Below, piece after piece: positions 1 through 9,362 of a stretch of 64,000 nt of DNA. Both the position numbers and the translations under genes were made by a program. The notes below the pieces were generated by a model, which was not told the DNA's origin, searched no databases, and worked only from the letters and a program-made list of their open reading frames with translations. Positions within the stretch are counted from its first letter, which is position 1; the number at the start of each line of letters is the position of its first letter. The stretch is from positions 36,928,739 through 36,992,738 of the forward strand of contig CM043966.1 in assembly GCA_014529385.2 (NCBI GenBank). Reading direction: 5' to 3'. The stretch is from Adiantum capillus-veneris (Eukaryota; Streptophyta; Polypodiopsida; Polypodiales; Pteridaceae).

Positions 1-1210
1 AGAGTATCCGTGAAACAATCTGTATACTTTTCAAGAAATTGAAAACGTTTAATTTCCAAACTAGAGAGCAAACCCTCATTAGTTTTATCTCTTTCACGTG
101 CAAAAATCAAGTAAGCAAAACGCACTTCTTTATTTCCTTCTTAATGGAGATATGGCTTACAATAGGAAATAGCCAATCCCTTGCATCAACCATAATTTTA
201 ATGTTCTTGCCCTCATGCTCAAAAGCGAGAGTCTTTTCTACATAATCAGGGACCGGTTGCATATGGTAGTGCCATGGCATACCCAAGATGAATCCCTCGA
301 TGGGTGCCATCAAAAAGCATTCGCGGTCCTTGTCTTCGGCCAATCCAAAGATTTAGTTGTCCTTGCACGAGAGTTGTATTGGTGGTCAACCCCTCGAATG
401 CCGATTCGTAAGTGATAGGAGTTCCAAGCTAAGCCGATGTGAGATCCAAGCGCCTGCAATTTCCAGCGAGATGAAGTTGTCCGTCGATCCAGGGTCATAG
501 AAAATCAACACCTGTTGGTTATTCACGGATCCCTTGCCTTTAAGGAGCTGACGCTTCCCTTTCTCGGTTTTTGTACTCCCTTGCACATCAGGAATGGAAT
601 TCAAGCTCAATGGAGCGGGTTTCTTCTTCGATTGCTTCGAAGATGCTTGTTCCTGTCGTTGCTGCCGAACAGGGCAGTCGGGCTTCATGTGTCCTTTCTC
701 ACCACAGTAGAAGCACCTTCCTTGTTCTTCGAAGGTCTGTGACTTTGTACTTGGTTCGGTGTGAGATACTTGAGCCATTTTCCTGTACCCTTCGGCTTCT
801 TAGGCTGGTCTGGGTCCTCTGGAGGACGCTTTTTGCCTTGATTGCCTTGGTCATCATAAACCGCTCTTTGCCTTGCACAATACGTGCTATGTTTCATCCG
901 TCTGGGGGTTCCAGTGGAATGTAGATCCTCGGCAATGATTGCCGACTCCATTATCCGTTGAAGGGTGTCGTGCGGGTACACCTTCATGCTCTTCCGAAAT
1001 GGTGGTTGAAGGCTTGCTTCAAACTTTCACATCTTTTCCTCGTCGGAGATTTTCATGAAAGGCGTAAGTTTTAAAAGAACCGACCAAAATTTGTCGACAT
1101 AAGCCGTGACTTTCTCTTGTTCCTTCTGGGCGAGCCCGTCCCATTCCTTCCTAATGTCCTTCTTAAAATCACGCGGAAGAAATTGTTCATAGAATTCAGC
1201 TTTAATTGAG
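1..1210 (-). pseudogene. Element A (Ty3/gypsy) gag C-terminus, zinc knuckle and protease, decayed
   Basis: Minus-strand remnants of a gypsy gag-protease region, running off the left edge. From high to low coordinates they give a gag capsid segment (about 1210-1027), a linker (987-685), a CX2CX4HX4C zinc knuckle read as CFYCGEKGHMKPDC (within 778-386), and an aspartic protease with FYDPGSTDNF, a DPG variant of the usual DSG/DTG core. A later protease segment with GFILGMPWH lies at 343-107. The parts sit in different frames, so there is at least one frameshift. The gag N-terminal half lies at 12125-12870, on the other side of element B. Reverse transcriptase and integrase, if present, are left of the window. 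Family recognition is by motif; the chromovirus subclade is not determined. Confidence 0.85.
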
Positions 1211-1215
1211 CCCGC
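1211..1215. repeat. Target site duplication of element B, left copy (CCCGC)
   Basis: The five bases before the B 5' LTR are CCCGC. The same five follow the 3' LTR at 12120-12124. This matches the 5-bp duplication made by LTR retrotransposon integrase and fixes both ends of B. Confidence 0.93.
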
Positions 1216-1473
1216 TGTCACAAAGTGATGACGTGGCTACCGACAGCAAAAACCCTACTTTCTGCCAGAAACCCTAAAATTCCTGCAAACCCTAATTTCT
1301 GGAAACCCTAACCCTAACTGCTGGCTGAAACCCTAAGTGGCTGGAAACCCTAAAAGCAGGCGCTCATGCCACGTGGCAACAATGTATGGATTTTTCCGGG
1401 TTTTTCCGAAGTGGAAAAGCCCAGCTAGCGACGCTAATCTCTTGCTTTTTCTCCTCTTGGCTACGCAAGGAAT

Positions 1474-1536
<63 letters not shown>

Positions 1537-1908
1537 GATTTGCTTTTATTATTGGCTCTCTCTTGAGAGAGAGAGAGAGAGAGAGAGATTGCTTTTGTTC
1601 TCAAGCTTTTGGGGCTCTGCTTTTGGGCATCCCTTGTAACCTTTAAATTAGCGGTTTAGGGCTCACTTCTCGAAGCAACTAGACGCAGAGTGTGAGAGTG
1701 AAACCCGAACCGCTCTCTTGTATTTTGATGATTGATTAATACATAAAGAAATACCGAAAGGGGCGCCAGTCTTTGGGGCCAATATCTCTAGGCACGGAAC
1801 TCTGCCGGGCCAGTGCAAATCTATTGTGATTTGTGAATTGTTTTGAAGTGGTTATTTGGTGCTGTCGCAATTGATTCTTGACTTGGAGTGTCCAAGCCTG
1901 TTATTACA
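1216..1908 (+). repeat. Element B 5' LTR
   Basis: 693 bp, TGTCAC...TTACA, matching 11367-12119 along its length. It holds a module rich in CCCTAA and CCCTAAA units (about 1240-1345), two GA microsatellite blocks (1475-1534 and 1565-1588), and a conserved stretch near 1745-1800 that includes ACCGAAAGGGGCGCC, which is also present in the LTR of element C. The two B LTRs differ by repeat length, substitutions and a small insertion found only in the 3' copy. Confidence 0.92.
1475..1588. repeat. GA microsatellite blocks in the B 5' LTR
   Basis: Two (GA)n runs, 1475-1534 and 1565-1588, separated by about 30 bp. Homologous runs lie at 11668-11716 and 11763-11802 in the 3' LTR with different lengths. 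The long RE/ER open frames over them are artefacts of the repeat. Confidence 0.95.
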
Positions 1909-1909
1909 G

Positions 1910-1921
1910 TGGTATCAGAGC
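1910..1921 (+). promoter_or_regulatory. Element B primer binding site (initiator-Met tRNA type)
   Basis: TGGTATCAGAGC starts one base after the 5' LTR. It is the standard complement of the plant initiator methionine tRNA 3' end, used to prime minus-strand synthesis in many plant LTR elements. Confidence 0.93.
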
Positions 1922-1979
1922 ACAGCCGATTTCTCTTCTACGAGAAATCCGATCCCCAAATTTTTTTTCCGCGGCACCT

Positions 1980-2893
1980 ATGGCTTCACACAAGGATCAG
2001 TCGACTCCCTCTACATCTGGAGATGCGGGCAAGGATCACAACGAAGATTCCGGCAGAGAGTATGGCCCGCCTCGGCCTACTCAGGCGGAGCAAAGAGAGA
2101 TGAAGCGTCGTCACTTGGTCGGTGATGCAACAAAGATGATGCTCGGTTTTGCGAAGGATCCGAAATTGGCAAATATATGAGCGAGACTTCTTTTCAGGAA
2201 GTGCATGCGCAGTGGCAGAAAACCACTACACCACTTCTGAAACCCGCTCTCAAGAAACCTTCTGATCACAAACAGTATTCAGAGAAGGAATTACAAGAGG
2301 TGGTTGATGCACGGATTGCTCAGCTTTTTGACACGCAAAAGAAAGCCAAAAAGCACGGCAAAAACCAGAAGAAAGGCACTGACTTCCTGGGATATTTGGG
2401 TCGTCAATCGACATTTGGCAAGGCAAAGAAACAGAAGAAGCGTGTTCGATTTGAAGGAGTACCGAGTTCTTCTTATTCTTCTTCTTCTTCTTCTTCTTCT
2501 TCTGACAGTTCTTCTAGCTCTTCAAATTCGAGCAAAGAAGACGGAAAAGGTAAAAAGTGAAGCAAGAAACAAAGCTTCGGAAAGGGCAAAAAAAAGGCAA
2601 AGAAGGCTAAATCTCGCCCAGAGACTGACAGTTCTACTGAGGACTCATCTACAGACAGCTCAGATTCCGATGATGGAAACTTTTATGCGAACAAGAAGAA
2701 TTTTTACAAAGCCAACCAGTATGACTTTTATGACTTTCTCGAAGATAAAAGCAAGAAAGTCCGAGAGTTTAAGGAAGGTGGCCACTCGATCAAGTTTGAT
2801 ACTTTTTCAGGATACTCAGATGCTTCGAAGGCTTTGTCTTTCATACAGCAGTTTACATCGCTTTCGCGGGAGGACGCTACTCAAGGCACTCCA
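1980..2893 (+). pseudogene. Element B gag, N-terminal part (interrupted by element C)
   Basis: The gag frame starts at ATG 1980, about 60 bp after the primer site. It shifts frame near 2177 (ATGA overlap of stop and start), passes an in-frame TGA at 2558-2560, and reads on to 2893, where element C is inserted. The polypeptide has a lysine-rich stretch, then a serine homopolymer coded by TCT/TCC repeats (about 2465-2530), then an acidic Ser/Asp region and the start of a capsid-like segment ending at the C insertion. The capsid resumes at 7042. The poly-Ser/acidic region is unusual for a plant gag. Confidence 0.8.
2889..2893. repeat. Target site duplication of element C, left copy (CTCCA)
   Basis: CTCCA immediately precedes the left LTR of C and recurs at 7042-7046, right after the other LTR. 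It is a perfect 5-bp duplication inside the gag of B. Confidence 0.93.
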
Positions 2894-3573
2894 TGTCACA
2901 AATGCGGGCACCACGTGCCAATAGAAAAGAACAGACTGAACAGACTTTTAGCACTTCAATAACAACTGAACTGAAAGAGAGAGACGACACGCGACACGGA
3001 GTGGCGGAATTCCACCCCAGAGAGTATTGGCCCCAAACCTTGGCGCCCCTTTCGGTATTTCTTTATATTGCATCATCAAAGTACAAGCCGGTACTCCAAA
3101 CTCTGCACCTTCTCCAGGAAGCATGCCAGAGAATGAGCCCTAGCCTCATATTTAAAGGCCCTTGGCCTGAAAAGCAGTTTACATGAAAAGCTTTCAAACT
3201 CAAAAGCTTCTGGTCCAAAAAGCAGTTTACATGAAAAACTTTCAAACTCTAAAGCTTCTGGTCCAAAAAGCAATGCGAAAAGCTGCCAGCGCAATTTACG
3301 GAAATCCGTACAGCCTGCCACGTCATCATGTCAGCGCAATTTTCGGAATTTGTCTGCTGCCTTAGGGTTAGGGTTAGGGTTAGGGTTTTTGGCAGAAATT
3401 AGGGTTGCATGTTTTAGGGTTAGGGTTTCCAGAATTAGGGTTTCAGCAGTTAGGGTTACCACGTCCTCACTCTGTGACACTTCTTCTACTGCTTCTTAGG
3501 GTTTAGGCCCCTCGGCCGGCATCTGTAAGTTGGCTCCATTCTTTAGGCTTTGACACGTCAGCAGTTTGTTACA
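2894..3573 (-). repeat. Element C 3' LTR (left on the plus strand)
   Basis: 680 bp, reading TGTCACAAATG...TTTGTTACA on the plus strand. It matches 6367-7041 almost base for base. It includes four TTAGGG units in a row near 3363-3387 and further scattered units. The other LTR has one unit fewer. Confidence 0.92.
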
Positions 3574-3590
3574 TCTCCCCTTCCTGAAAG
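3574..3590 (-). promoter_or_regulatory. Element C polypurine tract
   Basis: On the minus strand a purine run, GGAAGGGGAGA, sits directly before the 3' LTR. It is the expected plus-strand priming site. Confidence 0.8.
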
Positions 3591-3691
3591 AGAGTAATCG
3601 ATCGCGATTACAGCATATCTGCAAAACAACTCAAGTTAGCTCAAAAATTTCCGAGGGACATTCCGAGGGACAATCAATTTGCTCTTTTTAT

Positions 3692-3827
3692 TAAGGAGTT
3701 AGCTTCTCCTTTCTGCTCTTTTGATCAAGGAGTTAGCTCCTCCTATCGGCTGTTTTGATCAAGGAGTTAGCTTCTCCTTTCGGCTGTTTTGATCAAGGAG
3801 TTAGCTTCTCCTTTCGTCCAGATCGGA
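3692..3827. repeat. Four 34-bp tandem repeats in element C
   Basis: The motif GGAGTTAGCT recurs at 3695, 3729, 3763 and 3797, exactly 34 bp apart. Each unit contains GGAGTTAGCTTCTCC or a close variant, a short imperfect hairpin (GGAG/CTCC). It lies in the non-coding 3' half of the element. Confidence 0.88.
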
Positions 3828-4029
3828 ACTCTTGATATTCTGGCGTAGTAAAATTAGCCATCACACCCAGACCGTATACTGATCTTCCTCGGGTGTCTTG
3901 ATGTACTAAAATTACATACCCAGGCAATCTCATCCAATTAGGAATATTCACTGTTGGCACATCACAATGCAACACAAATGCTCACATATGCATGTTACAG
4001 GACATAGAAACATAAAGCCGCCGATGAGC

Positions 4030-4360
4030 ACTCCTCCCGCATAACCTAACAAGGTCCGGGCCGGGAGATATTCAACGACTTCCTCATCACTCCTCCCGCA
4101 TAACCTAGAAAGGTCCGGGCCGGGAGATATAGAGGCCTTTTACAACCAAACGCCCCCCAGACCGCATCCTGCGTCGTTTGGAGGTGCTGAGAGTAACCAC
4201 TGCTCAGACTTCTTAATACTCCTCCCGCATAACCATCCAGGTCCGGGCCGGGAGTCACAACAACAATTATTTTACAAGCATACAACCAAACGCTCCCCAG
4301 GCATCGGCCTGCGTCGTACGGAGGTTTAAACAATACCAAAACAGTATTTACCACTTCTCC
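4030..4360. repeat. Dispersed inverted-repeat motifs in element C
   Basis: Three copies of a unit beginning CTCCTCCCGCATAACC and ending GGTCCGGGCCGGGAG lie near 4031-4067, 4090-4127 and 4219-4254. Each can pair CTCCCG with CGGGAG and contains the near-palindrome CCGGGCCGG. Two related AACCAAACGC(C/T)CCCCAG segments follow at about 4147 and 4284. No coding potential is visible. Confidence 0.75.
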
Positions 4361-4531
4361 ACCCGGGAGTAAAATCACCAATCATTGAAACCAGTATCAA
4401 ACCAGAGTCAAACAATTCAAATCGGCACCAAAACAGGTTCAAAACAGATACCATCCATTTCAAACAAAGTTTCAAACAATACTTTCTTAAACAAAGGTCA
4501 AAAGTATCTAACTATAAAACAACTAGAGAGT

Positions 4532-4921
4532 TCATTCAGGCTTTTGTTCGGACAACCGAACTTTGAGGACGACTTGCTTGTCCTTCTGCATCACGGTGAT
4601 GGTTCGGTTCCGGACTTGGAGAGTCGCATCATTCTTGTCATGCCAAGGCATGCCTAATAGAACGTCACAATTGCCCAACTTCATGATGTGGAAATCAGCT
4701 TTTCCATGATAATCTTGAATAGTCACTGGAAGAGCACCAATGAGCGGTACTACTTTCTGAGTTTGCCCTGTGGCTAGCTCAGCTTCAATTTCTCCACCCT
4801 CTGCATCATAATCAAAGTGCATCTGCTTTAAGAATTCTGGATGGATAAAGTTCTCTGTAGCTCCGGGGTCAAAGAAAATAAGGGCTTTGAAACCATTGAC
4901 TTTGCCATATGCTCGACACAA
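4532..4921 (-). pseudogene. Element C aspartic protease domain
   Basis: 129-codon frame with the retroviral-type protease core FFDPGATENFI (DPG in place of the usual DSG/DTG) and the flap-distal motif GNCDVLLGMPW. It is shifted in frame relative to the upstream gag/zinc-knuckle ORF (stop at 4963-4965), so expression would need a frameshift or is lost. The protease would process the gag precursor. It is followed by a stop and no RT. Confidence 0.85.
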
Positions 4922-4962
4922 TTTGTTTGTACTCTCAAGGCGTATGCCATCAATATCAGGAA

Positions 4963-6156
4963 CTAGTCCAATAGCGGGTCTAGCTCTCTTAGCAGGAGGT
5001 GGCGCCGGGGTTCTGTCGACCGATGGTGCGGGCGTCGCCCCTCTGGTCTATCAGTGCGTTTGGGACAATTGAAATGATTGTGCCCTCTTTGAAAGCATCC
5101 AAAGCATCGGCCTTCTTGTAGTAAGGTGTCTCGTTGTTGAGGCGTCAAACGAAGCCTTTGCGGTTGATTTTCACGAAACTCTCGAGAATTTGTTCGTTGT
5201 TGCCGAGAGTTGTGGTTAGTGGCCGGAGATTCTTCTGTGGTAAACTCTAGCTTTCCCTTCATCAGTTTGTAGCCGACCGCGGCATGGTCCATAAGTTCTT
5301 GCATGGTAGAGACTTGCTTGGATAGACAATATTCCTGCAATGGTGATGGTAGTCCAATGGTGTATCACTCGCATTGGGCCTCCAAGGGAACAGATCTAAA
5401 GAAGGACACCAGTAGATACACATCGAGAAACCTTTGGTTATATTCGTCCATGGTTTCAGTGGCAAGCATTTTCAAGTTGCCCCATTCTGCCAAAATCCGC
5501 ACTTCAAACATAGAAGTCATGTAACTACGTGCAAAAACTGTCTTGAAAGCTTGCCAGGTCCTTGGAGCATGCGGTTGTGTCGCGATTGAACTCCACCATT
5601 GCATGGCATTGACTTTAAGAAATCCCGCTGCTCGAGAAATCTTGGATTCTTCTGTATAGTTCCCTAAAGCATAGATGTTGTCGAATTGCTGTAGAAACTG
5701 CAATGCTTTCTTGCGATCTTTCACCCCAGAAAAAGTGAAAAATTTGATTGTCGTGCCACCATCCTTGAAATCTTTGGGTTGGTTAGGCGCATATGCGGAG
5801 TATGGATAATAAGGGTATCCATATGGGCTCCAACCATTGTACCCTGGTGGCGGTGGTGGTGGAGGTGGGGGCAATGGCGGTGGCAAAGGCGGTTGCACTG
5901 GATCAGGGTCAGATGGTTGCACCATATTCTTGAAGACTCCCCCGATTGGAACAGACGGCTGAGAACGTTGCCGGTTAGAAGCTCTCGTACTTTCTGGTGC
6001 CGGAGGAGGAGGTACCACCTGGGGAAGCAGAGGGGGTAACATGAAGTTCAAAAATTGTTGAAAACTTTGCAGCATTGGAAGATTCTGCTGAGGATGCCGC
6101 AAAAGAATGTCGTGGAGTTCGTTGAGCAGGAACTGCAAATATTCTGCTGAATCCAT
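4963..6156 (-). pseudogene. Element C gag with zinc knuckle (one in-frame stop)
   Basis: The gag frame probably starts at ATG 6156, the first methionine after the primer site in the open frame. It has a proline-rich stretch (about 5835-6030), then a capsid segment with the WWSS...AFK..F pattern typical of Ty3/gypsy gag. It is cut by a TGA at 5365-5367 and continues in the same frame from 5340 to a zinc knuckle, CFGCFQRGHNHFNC (CX2CX4HX4C), ending at a TAG at 4963-4965. The role is the particle shell and RNA binding. With one stop it is nearly intact, in keeping with a young insertion. Confidence 0.85.
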
Positions 6157-6353
6157 GAATTCCAAGTATTGGGTTCTTAATTGGCTTATGCCCTGTAAGA
6201 CATTGCGGTGAAGACGAGAGCGCGTCCGATGCGCGATGAAGTAAGGGTGGGGGTGGCTGATAAGTCCGGGTTGGAGGGCGGAGATATCCTCGAATAAAGC
6301 TCTGTCTGCTCTTTTGTAGGACAGGTATGCTTTCACAAAAGCACACGCATGAT

Positions 6354-6365
6354 GCTCTGATACCA
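6354..6365 (-). promoter_or_regulatory. Element C primer binding site
   Basis: GCTCTGATACCA on the plus strand reads TGGTATCAGAGC on the minus strand, one base from the 5' LTR at 6367-7041. Confidence 0.92.
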
Positions 6366-6366
6366 C

Positions 6367-7041
6367 TGTCACAAATGCGGGCACCACGTGCCAATAGAAA
6401 AGAACAGACTGAACAGACTTTTAGCACTTCAATAACAACTGAACTGAAAGAGAGAGACGACACGCGACACGGAGTGGCAGAATTCCACCCCAGAGAGTAT
6501 TGACCCCAAACCTTGGCGCCCCTTTCGGTATTTCTTTATATTGCATCATCAAAGTACAAGCCGGTACTCCAAACTCTGCACCTTCTCCAGGAAGCATGCC
6601 AAAGAATGAGCCCTAGCCTCATATTTAAAGGCCCTTGGTCTGAAAAGCAGTTTACATGAAAAGCTTTCAAACTCAAAAGCTTCTGGTCCAAAAAGCAGTT
6701 TACATGAAAAACTTTCAAACTCAAAAGGTTCTGGTCCAAAAAGCAATGCCAAAAGCTGCCAGTGCAATTTACGGAAATCCGTACAGCCTGCCACGTCATC
6801 ATGTTAGCGCAATTTTCGGAATTTGTCTGCTGTCTTAGGGTTAGGGTTAGGGTTTTTGGCAGAAATTAGGGTTTGCAGGTTTTAGGGTTAGGGTTTCCAG
6901 AATTAGGGTTTCAGCAGTTAGGGTTACCACGTCCTCACTCTGTGACACTTCTTCTACTGCTTCTTCGGGTTTAGGCCCCTCGGCCGGCATCTGTAAGTTG
7001 GCTCCATTCTTTAGGCTTTGACACGTCAGCAGTTTGTTACA
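6367..7041 (-). repeat. Element C 5' LTR (right on the plus strand)
   Basis: 675 bp, near-identical to 2894-3573. Differences seen by eye include a missing TTAGGG unit and a handful of substitutions, many of them C/T or G/A. It ends TTTGTTACA at 7041, followed by CTCCA. Confidence 0.92.
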
Positions 7042-7715
7042 CTCCAAGATTCGGAGAGCTGCCTCTTACTTTAAGGGGAATGCTCGCACTTGGTGGTCCA
7101 CGCTTCTTTTAAACAAGACTGCGCCAGTTAAATGGCTGAAATTTAAGAAGCTTTTTATTTCTTCTTGGTTGACGCAAGAGTATGAACAAGATATTGGAAC
7201 CATCTCCGGATGACCAAGAAAGATACAATCAATGCTTTTACTGTGAGAGATTCTAGAGCTCTTTTCTACCCGCCTCTTCATTCAAGAAGATCTCGTTCAG
7301 AGAACAGATTGAGCGGTTCACCTTGGGTCTACCTACAGAGATCCGAGATCACTCCTTGGAGCAGAAGTCAGCTTCTATTCAAGAGTTGATGAGTCATGCG
7401 AAGCGCGGTTTTGTCATTCACTCTGGCAGTATGACCTACCCCACAGATGAGGCCATGACACAACGAGCCGAACAGACTTCTGGGAATGAAAGTAGAAAGA
7501 AAAAGGGCAACCCAGAGAAAAAGGATGCACGACCCAAGCTTACTCCTGAGAAGAGAGCTCGCTTCATCAAAGAGGGGAAGTGCTTTGGATGCAAGGAACA
7601 TGGACATATCTCCGCGAAGTGCCCTAAACAGGCACCGAAAGAACAGAATGATAAGGACGACGACAGGCCTGAGAGTTCGAGAGCAGCTGAGGAACGTGGC
7701 AGAAAAGGAAGATAG
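7042..7715 (+). pseudogene. Element B gag, C-terminal part with zinc knuckle
   Basis: Resumes the B gag after element C. A capsid segment with ARTWWSTLL precedes a frame change near 7190-7320. The final ORF (7323-7715) then reads through a basic region to a zinc knuckle, CFGCKEHGHISAKC (CX2CX4HX4C). The layout matches the gag C-terminus of C, including the lead-in LTPxxR...(E/K)G(R/K)CFGC, which supports a family relationship. Broken by frameshifts. Confidence 0.83.
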
Positions 7716-7789
7716 AAAAGCAAAACTGGTAACACATGGCGTGGGACATGCACCGAATCAAATGAATGAAAGTACAAACTTTGCCGCTT

Positions 7790-8150
7790 TTTGGGGCAAA
7801 GCGAAGGATCAGAAAGCTCTTTTGAAGGAGCCAAGGCCAACTTCTTTTCACTTGGATTGGTGGCTCGATTTGGAATTACGCCCGACAGACTGACGCCACA
7901 GGCGGAGGTAGTTCGACTAGCACCCGGATGGGATGTTGCCATTACACCGAGCATTGGCAAACTTTGTTTGCAATGACAGGGGTGTTCAGGGCACGCGAGT
8001 GACGTTCTACTCGAAATCCCTTGGTACCACCAGAACTACGCCGTGGTTGACTACCGGGCCGAGAAAGCAACTTTGACAAATGAAGGGCTCAGAGAAATGT
8101 ACTTGATAAACTTCAATTTCTTTACTCATTCTTTTGGGAGAGAACTGAAC
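7790..8150 (+). pseudogene. Element B protease remnant
   Basis: Fragments of a gypsy protease: an open stretch ending LCLQ at 7976 with ARFGITPDRL and a later VLLEIPWY (consensus LLGIPWY). The D(S/T/P)G active-site triplet is not visible, so the domain has lost its catalytic part. Confidence 0.6.
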
Positions 8151-8199
8151 GATGGATAAAGGTTGAATATGTTTTGACCTGAACAAAAGAACGCCAAGA

Positions 8200-8790
8200 T
8201 TTTTTTCTTTACACTCATGCCGATTGCTTTTTTTTTAGAGGGCCTAAAGATCAAACCATTGATCTGATACCTAGAAGCACACCACCGAACCGGCCACCTT
8301 ACCGTGTGAGCCGAGTACAGAATAAAAAGATTATAAACCCAGTGAAAGACCTCTTGGAAAAGGGTCTTGTCCCGCATAGTACTTCACCGTATTGCTCTCC
8401 ACTGTTGTTGGATTTGAAGAAAGACGGATCTTGGAGAATGTGCATCGATTATAGAACTCTCAATGGATCTTGGAGAATGTGCAAGAACAGATTTCCAATT
8501 CCTAGGATCGATGATATACTCGACAAGTTACAGGGATCCTCGTGATTTGGCAGGATTGATCTAAAGAGTGGATATCATCAGATCCGAATCGCGCCGGGAG
8601 ACGTCTACAAAGCAACCTTTCAGACTACTTTTGGGTTATTTAAATTTTTGGTGATGCCTTTTGGCTTAACCAATGCTCCTGCGACATTTAACCGGATGAT
8701 GGACAGGATTTTTCAAGAGTACAGGCTATTTGTTGGCACTTACTGTGATGATATCATTGTTTTTCTCCAAGAATGAGGCAGAACACAGAG
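8200..8790 (+). pseudogene. Element B reverse transcriptase, decayed
   Basis: RT of Ty3/gypsy type. An open segment (8306-8545) has CIDYRTLN and ends at a TGA after LDKLQGSS. It contains a local duplication of the GSWRMC segment. Beyond the stop the frame reads IDLKSGYHQI and the active site YCDDIIVF (YCDD codons 8741-8752). The segment between YCDD and the RNase H connection is shortened by a deletion. The first catalytic aspartate (RIDLKSGYH) and the two of YCDD are preserved, but the ORF is not continuous. Confidence 0.85.
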
Positions 8791-9347
8791 ATCATCTGCT
8801 TCAGAGATACACTTTTTGGGACACTTTGTCTCAGCCTGCAGGAGTGCAAATGGATCCGGCCAAGATAAACACTATCCGTGATTGGCCCAATTCGAAGAAA
8901 GTCCATGAAGTTGGAAGCTTCTTGGGACTGTGTTTGTACTACAGACGGTTCATTCGAAAGTTTGCAGAGGTTGCTTCCCCTTTGCATAACTTGACACAGA
9001 AAGGAGTCCCTTTCTCGTGGGGATCCACAGAGGTGACTGCCTTTCAGACATTGAAAGAGAAATTGACTACAGGACAAGATTTGACTTTGTCGGACTTGCA
9101 GAAGTCATTTGAAGTATTTTGTGATGCTTGTGGTCGTAGTCTCGGTGCGGTCTTGATGCAAGAAGGCCATGTCATTGCTTACGAGAGCCGATTGTTCTCT
9201 AGGCCAGAGATGATAGCACAAATTTATGAGAAAGAGCTTTTGGCGGTTATCCATGCTCTTACTCAGTGGTGGCATTATCCACTCGGAGCGGATTTTATTG
9301 TCTTTACAAACCATCAAAGTTTGCACTACTTCTTGTCACAGAAGTAG
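8790..9347 (+). pseudogene. Element B RNase H domain
   Basis: Open frame with the connection segment FLGLCLYYRRFI and the RNase H region (FCDACGRSLGAVL, KELLAVIHAL, FTNHQSLHYF). The usual TDH of the last motif is TNH here. It ends at a TAG at 9345-9347 just before the integrase frame. Confidence 0.85.
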
Positions 9348-9362
9348 TTTTCGGAAAAGCAG

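Larger units (their letters stand above)
2894..7041 (-). mobile_element. Element C: complete non-autonomous gypsy element with gag-protease only
   Basis: 4148-bp LTR element on the minus strand with LTRs of 680 and 675 bp, an initiator-Met-type primer site, a polypurine tract and a perfect CTCCA target duplication. The interior (3574-6366) codes for gag, zinc knuckle and protease (6156 down to 4532). About 1 kb of non-coding, tandem-repeat-rich sequence then takes the place of RT, RNase H and integrase. The structure resembles elements described as TR-GAG or other gag-only derivatives. LTRs differ at only about a dozen sites by eye, so the insertion is much younger than host element B. Its LTR shares the CCCTAA-rich module and the ACCGAAAGGGGCGCC region with B in the same relative orientation, which suggests mobilisation by a B-like relative. 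Confidence 0.9.

Noticed and set aside
1337-1639. Open frame with long RE repeats
   Set aside because: Produced by the GA microsatellite in the B LTR; the same applies at 11530-11844, 43157-43516, 43668-44021 and 57036-57287.
3361-3390. Interstitial telomere
   Set aside because: Only four perfect units, located inside both LTRs of element C, so they are part of the element.
3692-3827. CRISPR-like array
   Set aside because: Contiguous 34-bp tandem repeats without spacers, inside a plant retrotransposon.
7436-7960. 174-codon minus ORF
   Set aside because: Shadow of the B gag zinc-knuckle region on the opposite strand.
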